Assembly: GCF_003056305.1 (NCBI RefSeq) | Contig: NZ_PYVX01000001.1 | Coordinates: forward strand, 744,001-808,000 | Direction of reading: 5' to 3' | Length of the DNA: 64,000 bases | From: Halomonas denitrificans | GTDB taxonomy: Bacteria > Pseudomonadota > Gammaproteobacteria > Pseudomonadales > Halomonadaceae | Shown here: positions 50,331-58,505 of the stretch, one piece after another | Layout: the number at the start of each line of letters is the position of its first letter | How positions within the stretch are numbered: position 1 is the first letter of the stretch | Translations under genes and position numbers: made by a program | Notes under the pieces: generated by a model | Told to the model about the DNA's origin: nothing | Seen by the model: the letters and a program-made list of their open reading frames with translations, nothing else | Databases searched by the model: none

Positions 50331-51940
50331 TGGCGAATGCAGGCGACCGGGGAGAGACCGAGCGGCTCAGGGCGCGCTGCCTGGCGCTGGAAGCGGAAAA
50401 AGCGGCGCTGGAAGAGCAGAACGCGGCGCTGGACGCCGAGAAGCGCCACTACCAGTGGCTGGCCGACAGCACCACCGACCTGATCTCCCGCCACGCCCGG
50501 GACGGCACCTTCCTGTTCGCCTCGGCGGCGGCCCGGGACCTGCTCGGCTACGCCCCCGAGGAGCTGATCGGCGTCTCCGCCTACGACCTCTTCCACCCCG
50601 CGGACCTCGAGGAGCTGCTCACCAAGTCGCCGCGCATCTACTACCACGACGGCTTCTACCAGCAGACCTACCGCTTCCGCGCCAAGGACGGCCACTACGT
50701 CTGGTTCGAGACCACCAGCCGCACCCGCCGCGACCCCGCCACCGGGGAACTGCTGGACGTGCTCTGCGTCTCCCGGGACGTCGGCCGGCGCCTGGAGGCC
50801 GAGGCCCACCGCGAGCGCCTCGCCCGGGTGGTGGAGTCGACCACCGACTACGTGCTGTTCCTCGACGGCGAGGAGCGCATCTTCACCGCCAACGAGGCGG
50901 CCCGACGCCTGCTGGCGCGCCCCGGCCGCGACCGCCCGAGCCGCAACCAGAGAGAGGAGGAGGCCCTGCGCCTCGAGCAGGCCTATACCCCCGAGTCGCT
51001 GGCCGTGCTGCGCGAGGTCGTGCTGCCCGCCGTGGCGCGCTACGGCTCCTGGAGCGGCGAGCTCGCGATGTGCGGTCCCCGTGGCCCCGTGCCGGTGCTC
51101 AGCGTGGTGATGGCCCACCGCGGCCCCGCCGCCGAACCCGACCATCTCTCGCTGATCAACCGCGACATCGGCCTGCGCAAGGCCGCCGAGGCCCAGGAGC
51201 GGCGCCACCAGGCGCAGATCGCCCACGCCAACCGCCTGGCCACCACCGGCGAGCTCGCCTCCAACATCGCGCATGAGCTCAACCAGCCGCTGGGTGCCAT
51301 CGCCAACTACGCCAGCGGCGCGCTGATGCGCCTCGAGGCCGACCCGACGGGCCCGGCCGGCGAGCTGGCGGTGCCGCTCGAGCGGATCAGCGAGCAGGTC
51401 CAGCGCCTCGCCGAGCGGCTGCGCCACATCCGCACCTTCGTGCGCAAGGGCCAGACCCGGCCGCGGCCCGTGGCGCTGGAGGAGGTCGTGAAGGCCGCCT
51501 GCCGGCTCTGCGACTGGCAGTTCCGGCAGGCCGGGATCGCGCTGGACGCCGCGCTGCCAGAGAGCCTGCCCCGGGTACAGGCCGACCCCGTGGCGCTGGA
51601 GCAGGTGCTGGTCAACCTGCTGTTGAACGCCCTGGAGGCGAGCCGCCCCCACCCCGGCGCCGACCGGGTGACGCTCAGCGCCCGGCAGAGCGGCCCGCGG
51701 GAGGTGCGCTTCACGATCAGTGATCGCGGCCCCGGCGTGCCCGAGGCCGAGCGCGAGCGAATCTTCGCGCCCTTCCACTCGGGGCGCCCCGAGGGCCTCG
51801 GCATGGGGCTCGCCATCAGCCACTCGCTGATGGAGGCCATGGGCGGCCGGCTCGTCCTGGCCCCGGCCGGCGGTTCCGGCGGCGCCACCTTTGCCGGTAC
51901 ACTGCTCGCCGAACCCGGGCCGCTGCCGTCGGCCCGCTGA
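50330..51940 (+). CDS. Soluble PAS-domain sensor histidine kinase
   Basis: A 536-residue kinase without membrane helices. It has an N-terminal coiled coil (about 8-40), PAS domain 1 with PAC (about 42-155, LLGYAPEELIGVSAYDLFHP), PAS domain 2 (about 160-285), a HisKA domain with phospho-His315 in SNIAHELNQPLGAI, and HATPase with N box NLLLNALEAS and G boxes DRGPGVP and GLGMGLA. The layout resembles FixL/DctB/TodS-like kinases. No heme-specific PAS residue set can be confirmed. It is coupled to the dioxygenase gene and followed by its FixJ-like regulator, 48 bases on. Confidence 0.93.
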   Translation: MANAGDRGETERLRARCLALEAEKAALEEQNAALDAEKRHYQWLADSTTDLISRHARDGTFLFASAAARDLLGYAPEELIGVSAYDLFHPADLEELLTKSPRIYYHDGFYQQTYRFRAKDGHYVWFETTSRTRRDPATGELLDVLCVSRDVGRRLEAEAHRERLARVVESTTDYVLFLDGEERIFTANEAARRLLARPGRDRPSRNQREEEALRLEQAYTPESLAVLREVVLPAVARYGSWSGELAMCGPRGPVPVLSVVMAHRGPAAEPDHLSLINRDIGLRKAAEAQERRHQAQIAHANRLATTGELASNIAHELNQPLGAIANYASGALMRLEADPTGPAGELAVPLERISEQVQRLAERLRHIRTFVRKGQTRPRPVALEEVVKAACRLCDWQFRQAGIALDAALPESLPRVQADPVALEQVLVNLLLNALEASRPHPGADRVTLSARQSGPREVRFTISDRGPGVPEAERERIFAPFHSGRPEGLGMGLAISHSLMEAMGGRLVLAPAGGSGGATFAGTLLAEPGPLPSAR

Positions 51941-51988
51941 GCGCCTTCTTTCATCCCACTGTCTTCGTTCATCCCCCCGGAGGGGCCC

Positions 51989-52627
51989 GTGCCCGACAAG
52001 CCCTGTATCGCCGTGGTCGACGACGACCAGGCCCTGCGCGACTCCCTCACCTGGCTGCTCGACTCGGTGGGCCTTGCGACCCTGGCCTACGGCGACGGCG
52101 AGGCGCTGCTCGATGCCGAGCCGGGGCGCCACGACGTCATCCTGCTCGACGTGCGCATGCCCGGCCTCTCCGGCCTGCAGGTGCAGCAGCGGCTGGGCGA
52201 GCGCGGCGACGACACCCCGGTGATCTTCATGACCGGCCACGGCGACGTGCCCATGGCCGTGCAGGCGCTCAAGGCGGGCGCCTGCGACTTCATCGAGAAG
52301 CCCTTCAACCATCAGCAGCTGATCGACACCGTGCAGCAGGCCCTGGCCCAGCACCGCCGCCACCGCGAGACGCAGGATCGCCTCGAGGCGCTGCGCGAGC
52401 GCTACGCTGCCCTGCGGCCCAAGGAGCGCCAGATACTCGTGCACGTGGCCGAGGGGCTGACCAGCCGCGAGATCGCCGCCCTGCTCGGCATCAGCGCCAA
52501 GACGGTGGAGGTCTATCGCCTGCGCGCCATGAAGGCGCTGGGCGCCGCCAACCTGGCCGAGCTGGTGCGCCTGTGCGTGGCACTGGAGCTGGTCGCCCCG
52601 CTGCCGGACGCGCCCTCGCCCTCCTGA
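51989..52627 (+). CDS. FixJ/NarL-type response regulator
   Basis: A 212-residue regulator. The receiver has DDD near residue 11, phospho-acceptor Asp54 (LLDVRMPG), Thr82 and Lys104 (EKPF). The linker is coiled. The C-terminal LuxR HTH (about 143-190) has LTSREIAALLGISAKTVEVYR. The GTG at 51989 is preceded by GGAGGGG. It is the partner of the kinase upstream; target genes are unknown. Confidence 0.95.
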   Translation: MPDKPCIAVVDDDQALRDSLTWLLDSVGLATLAYGDGEALLDAEPGRHDVILLDVRMPGLSGLQVQQRLGERGDDTPVIFMTGHGDVPMAVQALKAGACDFIEKPFNHQQLIDTVQQALAQHRRHRETQDRLEALRERYAALRPKERQILVHVAEGLTSREIAALLGISAKTVEVYRLRAMKALGAANLAELVRLCVALELVAPLPDAPSPS

Positions 52628-52819
52628 CCTCACTGGCCTGCTTTGCCCCTGCCTGAAGAGCACCCTCTCTCCTGCTGCCCCCCTCTCCTTCTCAGCCCCG
52701 CGGCTCGGCGTGCCCTTGGCCGGCGGCCTGGCGACGCCCTCTCGAGCCTCTAGACTGCAAGAAACGCCGCCCGCCCGGGTGGCGGCAGCGACGCGACCCG
52801 CGTCAGGGGGGAGGTCGAG

Positions 52820-53635
52820 ATGAACAGGACGGACGTCAGGACCCTTCAGCGGTTCCTCGCGAAGGGCGGCAGCTACCGGGGCAAGATCGACGGCCTGCGC
52901 GGCCCGAAGACCCGCGCCGCGGTGAACGCCACCCTCGAAGCCCACGCCGACCGGCTGCCGGCGGGCGCCGAAGCCTGGAGCGACCGACGACGCGCCGTCG
53001 CCTGCCTGCAGGTCGCCTGTCGCCTGAAGAAGATCGAGGTCGGCCCCATCGACGGCCTGTGGGGCCCGCAGACCGAGCACGCGGCCGAGGTGCTGGCCAC
53101 CATCCAGGCGACCGGCCAGCCCCCCGCCCCCTGGCGGGATCAAGAGCCGCTCGACGCCAACCCCAACGGCTGGGTCCGCGAGGCGGAGCTCCACCAGGCG
53201 CTCGGCTCGCCGACCCGCAGGCCGCCGATGGTGGTGGTCCCCTGCCCCTGGCAGCTCTGCCTCGCCTGGGACCTCGGTACCCATCCGAGCGGGATCGGCT
53301 GCCACGAGCGGGTGGCGGAGAGTCTGGCGCGCATCCTCGTGAGAGTGAACGATCACTACGGTCCCGAGCGGCTCAGGGAGCTGGGGCTGCACCGCTACGG
53401 CGGCTGCTACAACAAGCGGCGCAAGCGCGGCGGCACCGCCTGGTCGACCCACGCCTGGGGCATCGCCATCGACTGGGATCCCGCCCACAACAAGCTCAAG
53501 TGGGGACGCGACCGCGCCCGCCTGGCGCGGCCGGAATACGACACCTGGTGGCGGCTCTGGGAGGAAGAGGGCTGGGTCAGCCTCGGCCGCACGCGCAACT
53601 TTGACTGGATGCACGTGCAGGCGGCCAAGCTGTGA
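52820..53635 (+). CDS. Peptidoglycan-binding-like and M15-type carboxypeptidase domain protein
   Basis: A 271-residue protein. Two repeats resembling PG_binding_1 come first (IDGLRGPKTRAAV, about 23-35; IDGLWGPQTEHAAEVL, about 77-92). The C-terminal half has the M15 D,D-peptidase zinc pattern: STHAWGIAIDWDPAHN (His211, Asp218) and DWMHVQ (His265). No signal peptide is seen, as in phage-type endolysins, but no phage genes are nearby. It may cut peptidoglycan stem peptides; export route unclear. Confidence 0.83.
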   Translation: MNRTDVRTLQRFLAKGGSYRGKIDGLRGPKTRAAVNATLEAHADRLPAGAEAWSDRRRAVACLQVACRLKKIEVGPIDGLWGPQTEHAAEVLATIQATGQPPAPWRDQEPLDANPNGWVREAELHQALGSPTRRPPMVVVPCPWQLCLAWDLGTHPSGIGCHERVAESLARILVRVNDHYGPERLRELGLHRYGGCYNKRRKRGGTAWSTHAWGIAIDWDPAHNKLKWGRDRARLARPEYDTWWRLWEEEGWVSLGRTRNFDWMHVQAAKL

Positions 53636-53648
53636 GCCGCGACGCGGC

Positions 53649-54623
53649 TCAGTCGCGCAGGATGGTCATGCGGCGCGTCTCGTCCTCGGGGAAGACGCGG
53701 CCGCTCTTCAGCGCGGCGAACAGGTGCAGGAACACCACGCCGGGCTCGCCGAAGACCTCCCCCGAGCGGAAGTAGGAGTGCCCCTTGGGGAAGTCGTAGC
53801 GGGTGTTGATCTCGTCGCAGTCCACGGCGAACACGTTGCGCCCCACCTTCTCCATGTCCTCGGGGCCGGAGTGGCCGAGGCGCCGCGAGGCGATGCGGTT
53901 GCGCAGGTTCGAGGCCTTGCTGGCCCGCAGCGCCAGGTCGTCGGAAGCGAAGTAGACGGTGACGTTGCGCGAGGCGTGGGTGATGGGCTCGCCAGCGCGC
54001 CCCTCCTCCAGGGACTCGTTGACGATATCGGCGGCGATCAGGAAGGTGTTGCGAAACAGCAGCGGCACGCCGCCCGGCAGGTAGTACTTGCGCCACAGCC
54101 GCAGCGTCTCGCGCAGCACCCGGTTGCCCATGGAGTGGGCCAGCACGTTGATGCGCTTGAGGCAGGGCGCGGGGTCCGTCGCGAACTGATCGCCCTCGCG
54201 CCAGTCGAGGAAGCGCTGCAGCACCCGGGCGAAGGAGAAGGCGCTGAGGTCGGCCGACTCCTGGTCGTCCCAATAGTCCTTGACGATGCCGAGGTCGTTG
54301 TCGCAGGGCCAGATCAGCGGCACCACCAGCACCTCGCCGGGGTCGTTGGCATCGCAGAGGTCCTGGAACTCGCGGGCCGCGGCGAACACGTCCTCGGGCA
54401 GGTTGGAGAAGCCGTGGAGGTAGATCAGCACCTGCCGCGCCTTCGACTCCTTGAGACGCTGCAGGAAGGCCGTGCTGCCGACCTCCAGGTACAGCCCCGC
54501 GCCGATCTCCTCGCAGTAGTACACGGAGTTGCTCGCCGCGTTGTTCTTGAGGTCGAAATCGAAGGGGCGGTTCGCCCGGGTGCGGATGCTCTGGGTGGGG
54601 AAGCGATTGGTGATGAAGAGCAT
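53649..54623 (-). CDS. DUF900 alpha/beta-hydrolase
   Basis: A 324-residue protein with LIYLHGFSN, the nucleophile elbow Ser164 in LAHSMGNRVL, and a VFAVDCDEIN stretch near the acid. These match the DUF900 esterase-like family. Cytoplasmic, substrate unknown. It converges with the M15 gene, 13 bases from its stop. Confidence 0.85.
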   Translation of the reverse strand: MLFITNRFPTQSIRTRANRPFDFDLKNNAASNSVYYCEEIGAGLYLEVGSTAFLQRLKESKARQVLIYLHGFSNLPEDVFAAAREFQDLCDANDPGEVLVVPLIWPCDNDLGIVKDYWDDQESADLSAFSFARVLQRFLDWREGDQFATDPAPCLKRINVLAHSMGNRVLRETLRLWRKYYLPGGVPLLFRNTFLIAADIVNESLEEGRAGEPITHASRNVTVYFASDDLALRASKASNLRNRIASRRLGHSGPEDMEKVGRNVFAVDCDEINTRYDFPKGHSYFRSGEVFGEPGVVFLHLFAALKSGRVFPEDETRRMTILRD

Positions 54624-54738
54624 GAAGGGCCACCTCGCGGTGAGCGGCAGGCGTCCCTGCCCGGTACCTTCAAGCTAGCACAGCGCCCAGGCTCGACCAG
54701 CTCGCGGCCGCCTCGTCGCCCGGGTGGCGGTCGCGCCG

Positions 54739-55092
54739 CTAGGGTCGCAGCATCGCCAGGTACTGGCGCAGCACCACGGCATTGTTACGGCGAACGTCCT
54801 TGGCCGCGAACACCAGGGTGACGGTCTCGCGGCCGGCACGCTCGGCCAGCGGCCGCAGGGTCTCACGATGGGCCTTGAGCTCGGCCAGGTAGCGGCGGCG
54901 AAAGGCCCCCCAGCCGAGCTCACCGGCATGATACGCCTTGCGCAGCGCGTCGCTGGGGGCCGCCTCCCTGGGCCAGTCGTCGATGCGTGCCTCGGCCTTG
55001 GCCACGCCGCGCGGCCAGAGGCGATCGACCAGCACGCGATAGCCGTCGTCAGGCTCCGGCGCCTCGAAGGCGCGCTTCAGCCGAATGCCCAT
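54739..55092 (-). CDS. DUF488 family protein (YeaO-like)
   Basis: A 117-residue protein with VDRLWPRGVAKAEARIDDW, YHAGELGWGAFRRRYLAEL and TLVFAAKDVRRNNAVVLRQYL, all typical of DUF488. The biochemical role is unknown. It is monocistronic. Confidence 0.92.
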   Translation of the reverse strand: MGIRLKRAFEAPEPDDGYRVLVDRLWPRGVAKAEARIDDWPREAAPSDALRKAYHAGELGWGAFRRRYLAELKAHRETLRPLAERAGRETVTLVFAAKDVRRNNAVVLRQYLAMLRP

Positions 55093-55140
55093 GGGCGAGC
55101 TCCTGCTAAAAATTCGCCCCCAGTGTAGCCAAGAGCGACC

Positions 55141-55581
55141 TCAGGCCTTGAGCACGTAGCGCAGGATCTCGACCACCTGCTCGGTGGTGGTGGCCCAGGC
55201 CATGGCCGAGGCGTCGACCTCCTTCAGCGGGTGGATGATCGACTCGCCGTGGAGGGTGACGTAGGGCTTGCCCAGCGCCGCGCAGTAGCCGGCATCGAAG
55301 GCCGCGTTCCACTGCTTGTACTGGTCGCCAAAGCGCACCACCACCAGATCGCTCTGCTCGATCAGCGTCTTGGTGCGGATGCCGTTGACCTTGGACGACT
55401 TGTGGTCGCGCCAGAAGCCCTCGCTCTGCGGGCCCAGGTGGTCGCCGGCGGCGTCGCTGGCGTCGTGATCGGTGACCGGCGCGGTGAAGACGACATCGAG
55501 GCCGGCGGCCTCGGCGCCCCGCCGAATCTCGTCGCGCCAGTCGGTGTGGATCTCGCCGGAGAGGTAGACGTAAAAGCTCAT
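55141..55581 (-). CDS. ytoQ: YtoQ family protein
   Basis: A 146-residue protein starting MSFYVYLSGEIHTDWRDEI, with DHLGPQSEGFWRDHKSSKVN and VRFGDQYKQWNAAFDAGYC. These features and the length fit YtoQ, a nucleoside 2-deoxyribosyltransferase-like fold of unknown substrate. The frame extends to 55860 without family likeness, so the ATG at 55581 is chosen. Confidence 0.9.
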   Translation of the reverse strand: MSFYVYLSGEIHTDWRDEIRRGAEAAGLDVVFTAPVTDHDASDAAGDHLGPQSEGFWRDHKSSKVNGIRTKTLIEQSDLVVVRFGDQYKQWNAAFDAGYCAALGKPYVTLHGESIIHPLKEVDASAMAWATTTEQVVEILRYVLKA

Positions 55582-55744
55582 GCGGGCTCCAGGGACAGAG
55601 AAATGAGAGCGCCATGGTAGCCCAGCCGCGCCTAGAGTGGAAATGCCTTCCATATTTAACAGTGCGGGCGCCGTGAAGGGCTGTAAGGCCGGGGGCCGCG
55701 GCGCGACAGAGCGCCATGCACGCAGGCTCGAGAGGAGACCGATC

Positions 55745-56194
55745 ATGACGCACACACGCTGGTGGATGGCCCTCGCCCTGGCGATCGGCCTGGCCTGGTC
55801 GCTGGGCGCGGCCGCCGACGGACGCATCTTCACCCGGGACGGTCTGGCCATCGGCGGCACCGACCCGGTGGCCTACTTCACCCAGGGCGAGCCGGTGGCG
55901 GGCTCGCCCGAGTTCCAGTGGGAGTGGCACGAGGCCACCTGGCAGTTCGCCTCGGCCGAGCATCTGGCCCTCTTCCAGGCCGACCCCGAGGCCTATGCCC
56001 CGCAGTACGGCGGCTGGTGCGCCTGGGCGGCAGCCCGGGGCGATGCAGCCTCGACCGTGCCCGAGGCCTGGAAGATCGTCGACGACAGGCTCTACCTGAA
56101 CTACAGCAAGTGGATCCAGTGGCGCTGGGAGCGCGACATTCCCGGCTACATCGAGGCGGCCGACGCCCACTGGCCGGACATCTTCGAGGGGTGA
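55745..56194 (+). CDS. Secreted YHS domain protein
   Basis: A 149-residue protein with a signal peptide (WWMALALAIGLAWSLGAAAD) and a YHS domain (LAIGGTDPVAYFTQGEPVAG, then HLALFQADPEAYAPQYGGWC). YHS domains are often metal-linked; the periplasmic role is unknown. GAGAGGAG precedes the ATG at 55745. Confidence 0.88.
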   Translation: MTHTRWWMALALAIGLAWSLGAAADGRIFTRDGLAIGGTDPVAYFTQGEPVAGSPEFQWEWHEATWQFASAEHLALFQADPEAYAPQYGGWCAWAAARGDAASTVPEAWKIVDDRLYLNYSKWIQWRWERDIPGYIEAADAHWPDIFEG

Positions 56195-56314
56195 GGCGAC
56201 GGGGGCAGCGACGGGCGCATTTTTCTATTGAGCGCCTCGCCATGGCTAAGGCAGGATGAAGGTTCAGGAGCACATGCCAGGGACGGATCCATGGCCTACC
56301 CCCGGAGAAGCCAA

Positions 56315-56653
56315 ATGCAACCGCTGAGCTACTACTACTACAACGTGCTGGAAGGTCTCGAGAAGCCGAGCGACGTGCCGTCGACTCTCCTGCAGGAGGG
56401 CTACGACATCCTCTACCGCCACGGCGGTCGCGTCGAGATGGACCTCATCGCCAAGGCCGAGGACGGCGACGCGCGCGGCGAGCCCTTCCACTGGTACGAA
56501 GACCTCGATGCCGAGCAGCGGGCAAAATTGCACAAGGCGCTGGAGGACAACAACCCGGCGAAGATCCTCAAGGTCATGCAGCGCAACGGCTACGCCGGCG
56601 TGCTCTACCACCACGCCAGGACGCACTTCCAGAAGGCCGCCGACGTCGCCTAG
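56315..56653 (+). CDS. Conserved-looking hypothetical protein, 112 residues
   Basis: It begins MQPLSYYYYNVLEGLEKPSD and has HWYEDLDAEQRAKLHKALED and NGYAGVLYHHARTHF. It is soluble and helix-rich. The ATG at 56315 is preceded by GGAGAAG; an ATG at 56291 is an alternative. The family is not recognised. A strong terminator follows. Confidence 0.75.
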   Translation: MQPLSYYYYNVLEGLEKPSDVPSTLLQEGYDILYRHGGRVEMDLIAKAEDGDARGEPFHWYEDLDAEQRAKLHKALEDNNPAKILKVMQRNGYAGVLYHHARTHFQKAADVA

Positions 56654-56676
56654 ACAGACGATTCGGCAGCGCAACG

Positions 56677-56706
56677 AAAAGGGCCCGCGATATCGCGGGC
56701 CCTTTT
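56677..56706. terminator. Perfect 30-base palindromic terminator
   Basis: AAAAGGGCCCGCGA mirrored by TCGCGGGCCCTTTT, with A and T tracts on both sides. It ends the gene at 56315 and can also stop minus-strand transcripts from the AT-rich island, so it marks the island's left border. Confidence 0.92.
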
Positions 56707-56878
56707 GTATGTTGCCGGGTCGGCGCCGGCGCAAGCTAGAGCAGGCAACTTAGCGTTCGTAAGGCCTCGAGCCTTCAATAAGAGTAAGCGGCAGGAAACG
56801 ACCAGAAGCGGACGGTCTGTGATCACTAATGCTAGTCGAAGAGACGGCCCACCAGGGAAGTTCGACTTATGCGAATTG

Positions 56879-57499
56879 TTAAATTCCCGATAACAATTCC
56901 CGCAACTCCAGCATCTCTACCTGACGTCGACAAAAAGCGTATGTTCTTTTCCCTTTTCTTTCGCCAAGCACCTTAGGCTTGCTATCTAATTCATCTATTG
57001 TTCTGCAAATTGTGAAGGTGGAACAGTTCGATCTGGGTAACGATTCATGAAAAACACCAGAATTCACCTCGTACACCTCACCTTTCCCAAGTATTATTTT
57101 TCGTGTCAGCTTTTTTGAGCAACTAGCGCTCGTCTTGTTCAAAAGCGATTTGTCTCCAGAATAATTAGCGTTATAAATTGCAAAATCCGAACCTGAGTAG
57201 TCTATCTGGTATTCTCTATTTTCCAAGCTCCCAGCCAAGACCCAACTCGTCAAGTGAAAGCGATGATCATGAATCAACCATGCAGGTTTTTGTTGATTCT
57301 CCATCTCAACGGGCCATATGTGTACCCTTAATGAAACAGGACCCCACTTCGCAATCCGACACATCGCAAAACCCAAAGGGTGCCATGAAAACTCAAATCT
57401 TTCTTCTATTAGCCAGGAGAACAAGCCATGAGCACCTACAACCCCTTGGTCTAATTTTAGCGACCATGAATCAATATCTTTTAAATCTCTAAAGTTCAT
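56879..57499 (-). CDS. Cupin-like protein of the AT-rich island
   Basis: A 206-residue protein. The pattern HDHRFHLTSW (about 77-86) plus GEVYEVNSGVFHESL (about 140-154, His151) resembles a cupin metal site of the HxH...H kind, as in cysteine-dioxygenase-like folds; no family is recognised. Several Cys are present (46, 127, 159, 165, 190). Codon use is AT-rich, unlike neighbours. The ATG overlaps the stop of the upstream gene by four bases (ATGA), so it is the third gene of one operon. Confidence 0.72.
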   Translation of the reverse strand: MNFRDLKDIDSWSLKLDQGVVGAHGLFSWLIEERFEFSWHPLGFAMCRIAKWGPVSLRVHIWPVEMENQQKPAWLIHDHRFHLTSWVLAGSLENREYQIDYSGSDFAIYNANYSGDKSLLNKTSASCSKKLTRKIILGKGEVYEVNSGVFHESLPRSNCSTFTICRTIDELDSKPKVLGERKGKRTYAFCRRQVEMLELRELLSGI

Positions 57500-58413
57500 G
57501 AATACGGATCTTTGGGGCAATTTATATACGACAGAATTTTTTCTAAATCCAACATTCTTACGCCATCCTGAGAAACTAAATTTGATTCCAAAGCTATCTC
57601 TTTCACAGCATCAGCTGTTAAGTCACCGTCCAAGGGAACTTTTTTAGAATAAAAAACACGTTTCGACTGCCGTTCTGTCAATCGAGCATCATCAACATAT
57701 GAGTCATAAAAATACGTTGCTTGATCCGCCTTGAGGCCTGCAGCTTCGCTGTCCTCCTTGGTCACAACAACATAACTGTCAGAGATATCAAACCTAAAAG
57801 CAGAAAAGTGGTTTGCCAGATGCAAATCTATTCTTAAAAGCGGCTCTTCATGCTTATATCTCAACGCAGAAATAACTGTAGCTACTATTTCTTCTTTAAC
57901 CTTACTCGCAGTCCAAGCGTCTCCATTTCTGGCAGACTTCAAGCTTCTTCTGTAAGTTGCATATTCTTCGCAAAGTAAACTATTATCAGGATCAAGCAGT
58001 ATGATCCTTATGTCCCGCCCAATGCCAGCCTGCCTTGCAGCTTGAGCCATCATTGGAAGAGTGGTAGCCCGAGTATATCTACCACATGCTCCCTTATAGA
58101 TCCATGTGCGAGAAACTGGTATTGCCTTTTTTAACAATGGTCCAATTTCTTTTGGATCAATAACATCCATCACTGACTTTTTAACTATCTCAGGCGTCAA
58201 CCAAAAAATAAAACTTCCAATTATAACAGTAACAAGCAGAGAGATAGAAAAACCATCAAGAATTGAAGCAAAAAGCTTCACGACACTCACATCCAAAGAG
58301 CTATCAAAACGCGGGAGAACCAAGTATCGCAAAGTAACCGAAAAGGCCAAGAGCATTGCAACAAAACTATAGAAGACCTTTCTATAATGTTTCTTTTTTA
58401 GTATTGATTCCAA
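57496..58413 (-). CDS. Two-TM protein with unknown cytosolic domain (AT-rich island)
   Basis: A 305-residue protein. Helices lie at about 13-33 and 54-73, leaving residues 75-305 in the cytosol. That domain has WIYKGACGRYTRATTLPMMA, DIRIILLDPDNSLLCEEYAT, a helical stretch, LRIDLHLANHFSAFRFDISD and YVVVTKEDSEAAG. The strand and loop order recalls PLD-like folds but no HKD motif is present. The start is TTG, preceded by AGGAGG at five bases. AT-rich. The 2-TM plus sensor or effector form is common among phage-defence effectors; the function is unknown. Confidence 0.75.
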   Translation of the reverse strand: MESILKKKHYRKVFYSFVAMLLAFSVTLRYLVLPRFDSSLDVSVVKLFASILDGFSISLLVTVIIGSFIFWLTPEIVKKSVMDVIDPKEIGPLLKKAIPVSRTWIYKGACGRYTRATTLPMMAQAARQAGIGRDIRIILLDPDNSLLCEEYATYRRSLKSARNGDAWTASKVKEEIVATVISALRYKHEEPLLRIDLHLANHFSAFRFDISDSYVVVTKEDSEAAGLKADQATYFYDSYVDDARLTERQSKRVFYSKKVPLDGDLTADAVKEIALESNLVSQDGVRMLDLEKILSYINCPKDPYS

Positions 58414-58505
58414 ACACCCCTCCTAGAACCTAAAGCTGCCAGCATGCGCGGCTACGGAATGTAGGCGAAGCCTCAATGTAGTAGGCGTCGCCGCGTCTGC
58501 CCTTG
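58414..58505. repeat. Inverted and direct repeats in the gap between island genes
   Basis: The 92-base gap is GC-rich inside an AT-rich island. It holds an outer inverted repeat CGCGGCTACG / CGTCGCCGCG (one mismatch) and two inner near-copies, AATGTAGGCGAAGCC and AATGTAGTAGGCGTCGCC. It could form a long hairpin and looks like a small mobile-type repeat or a processing element. Confidence 0.6.
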
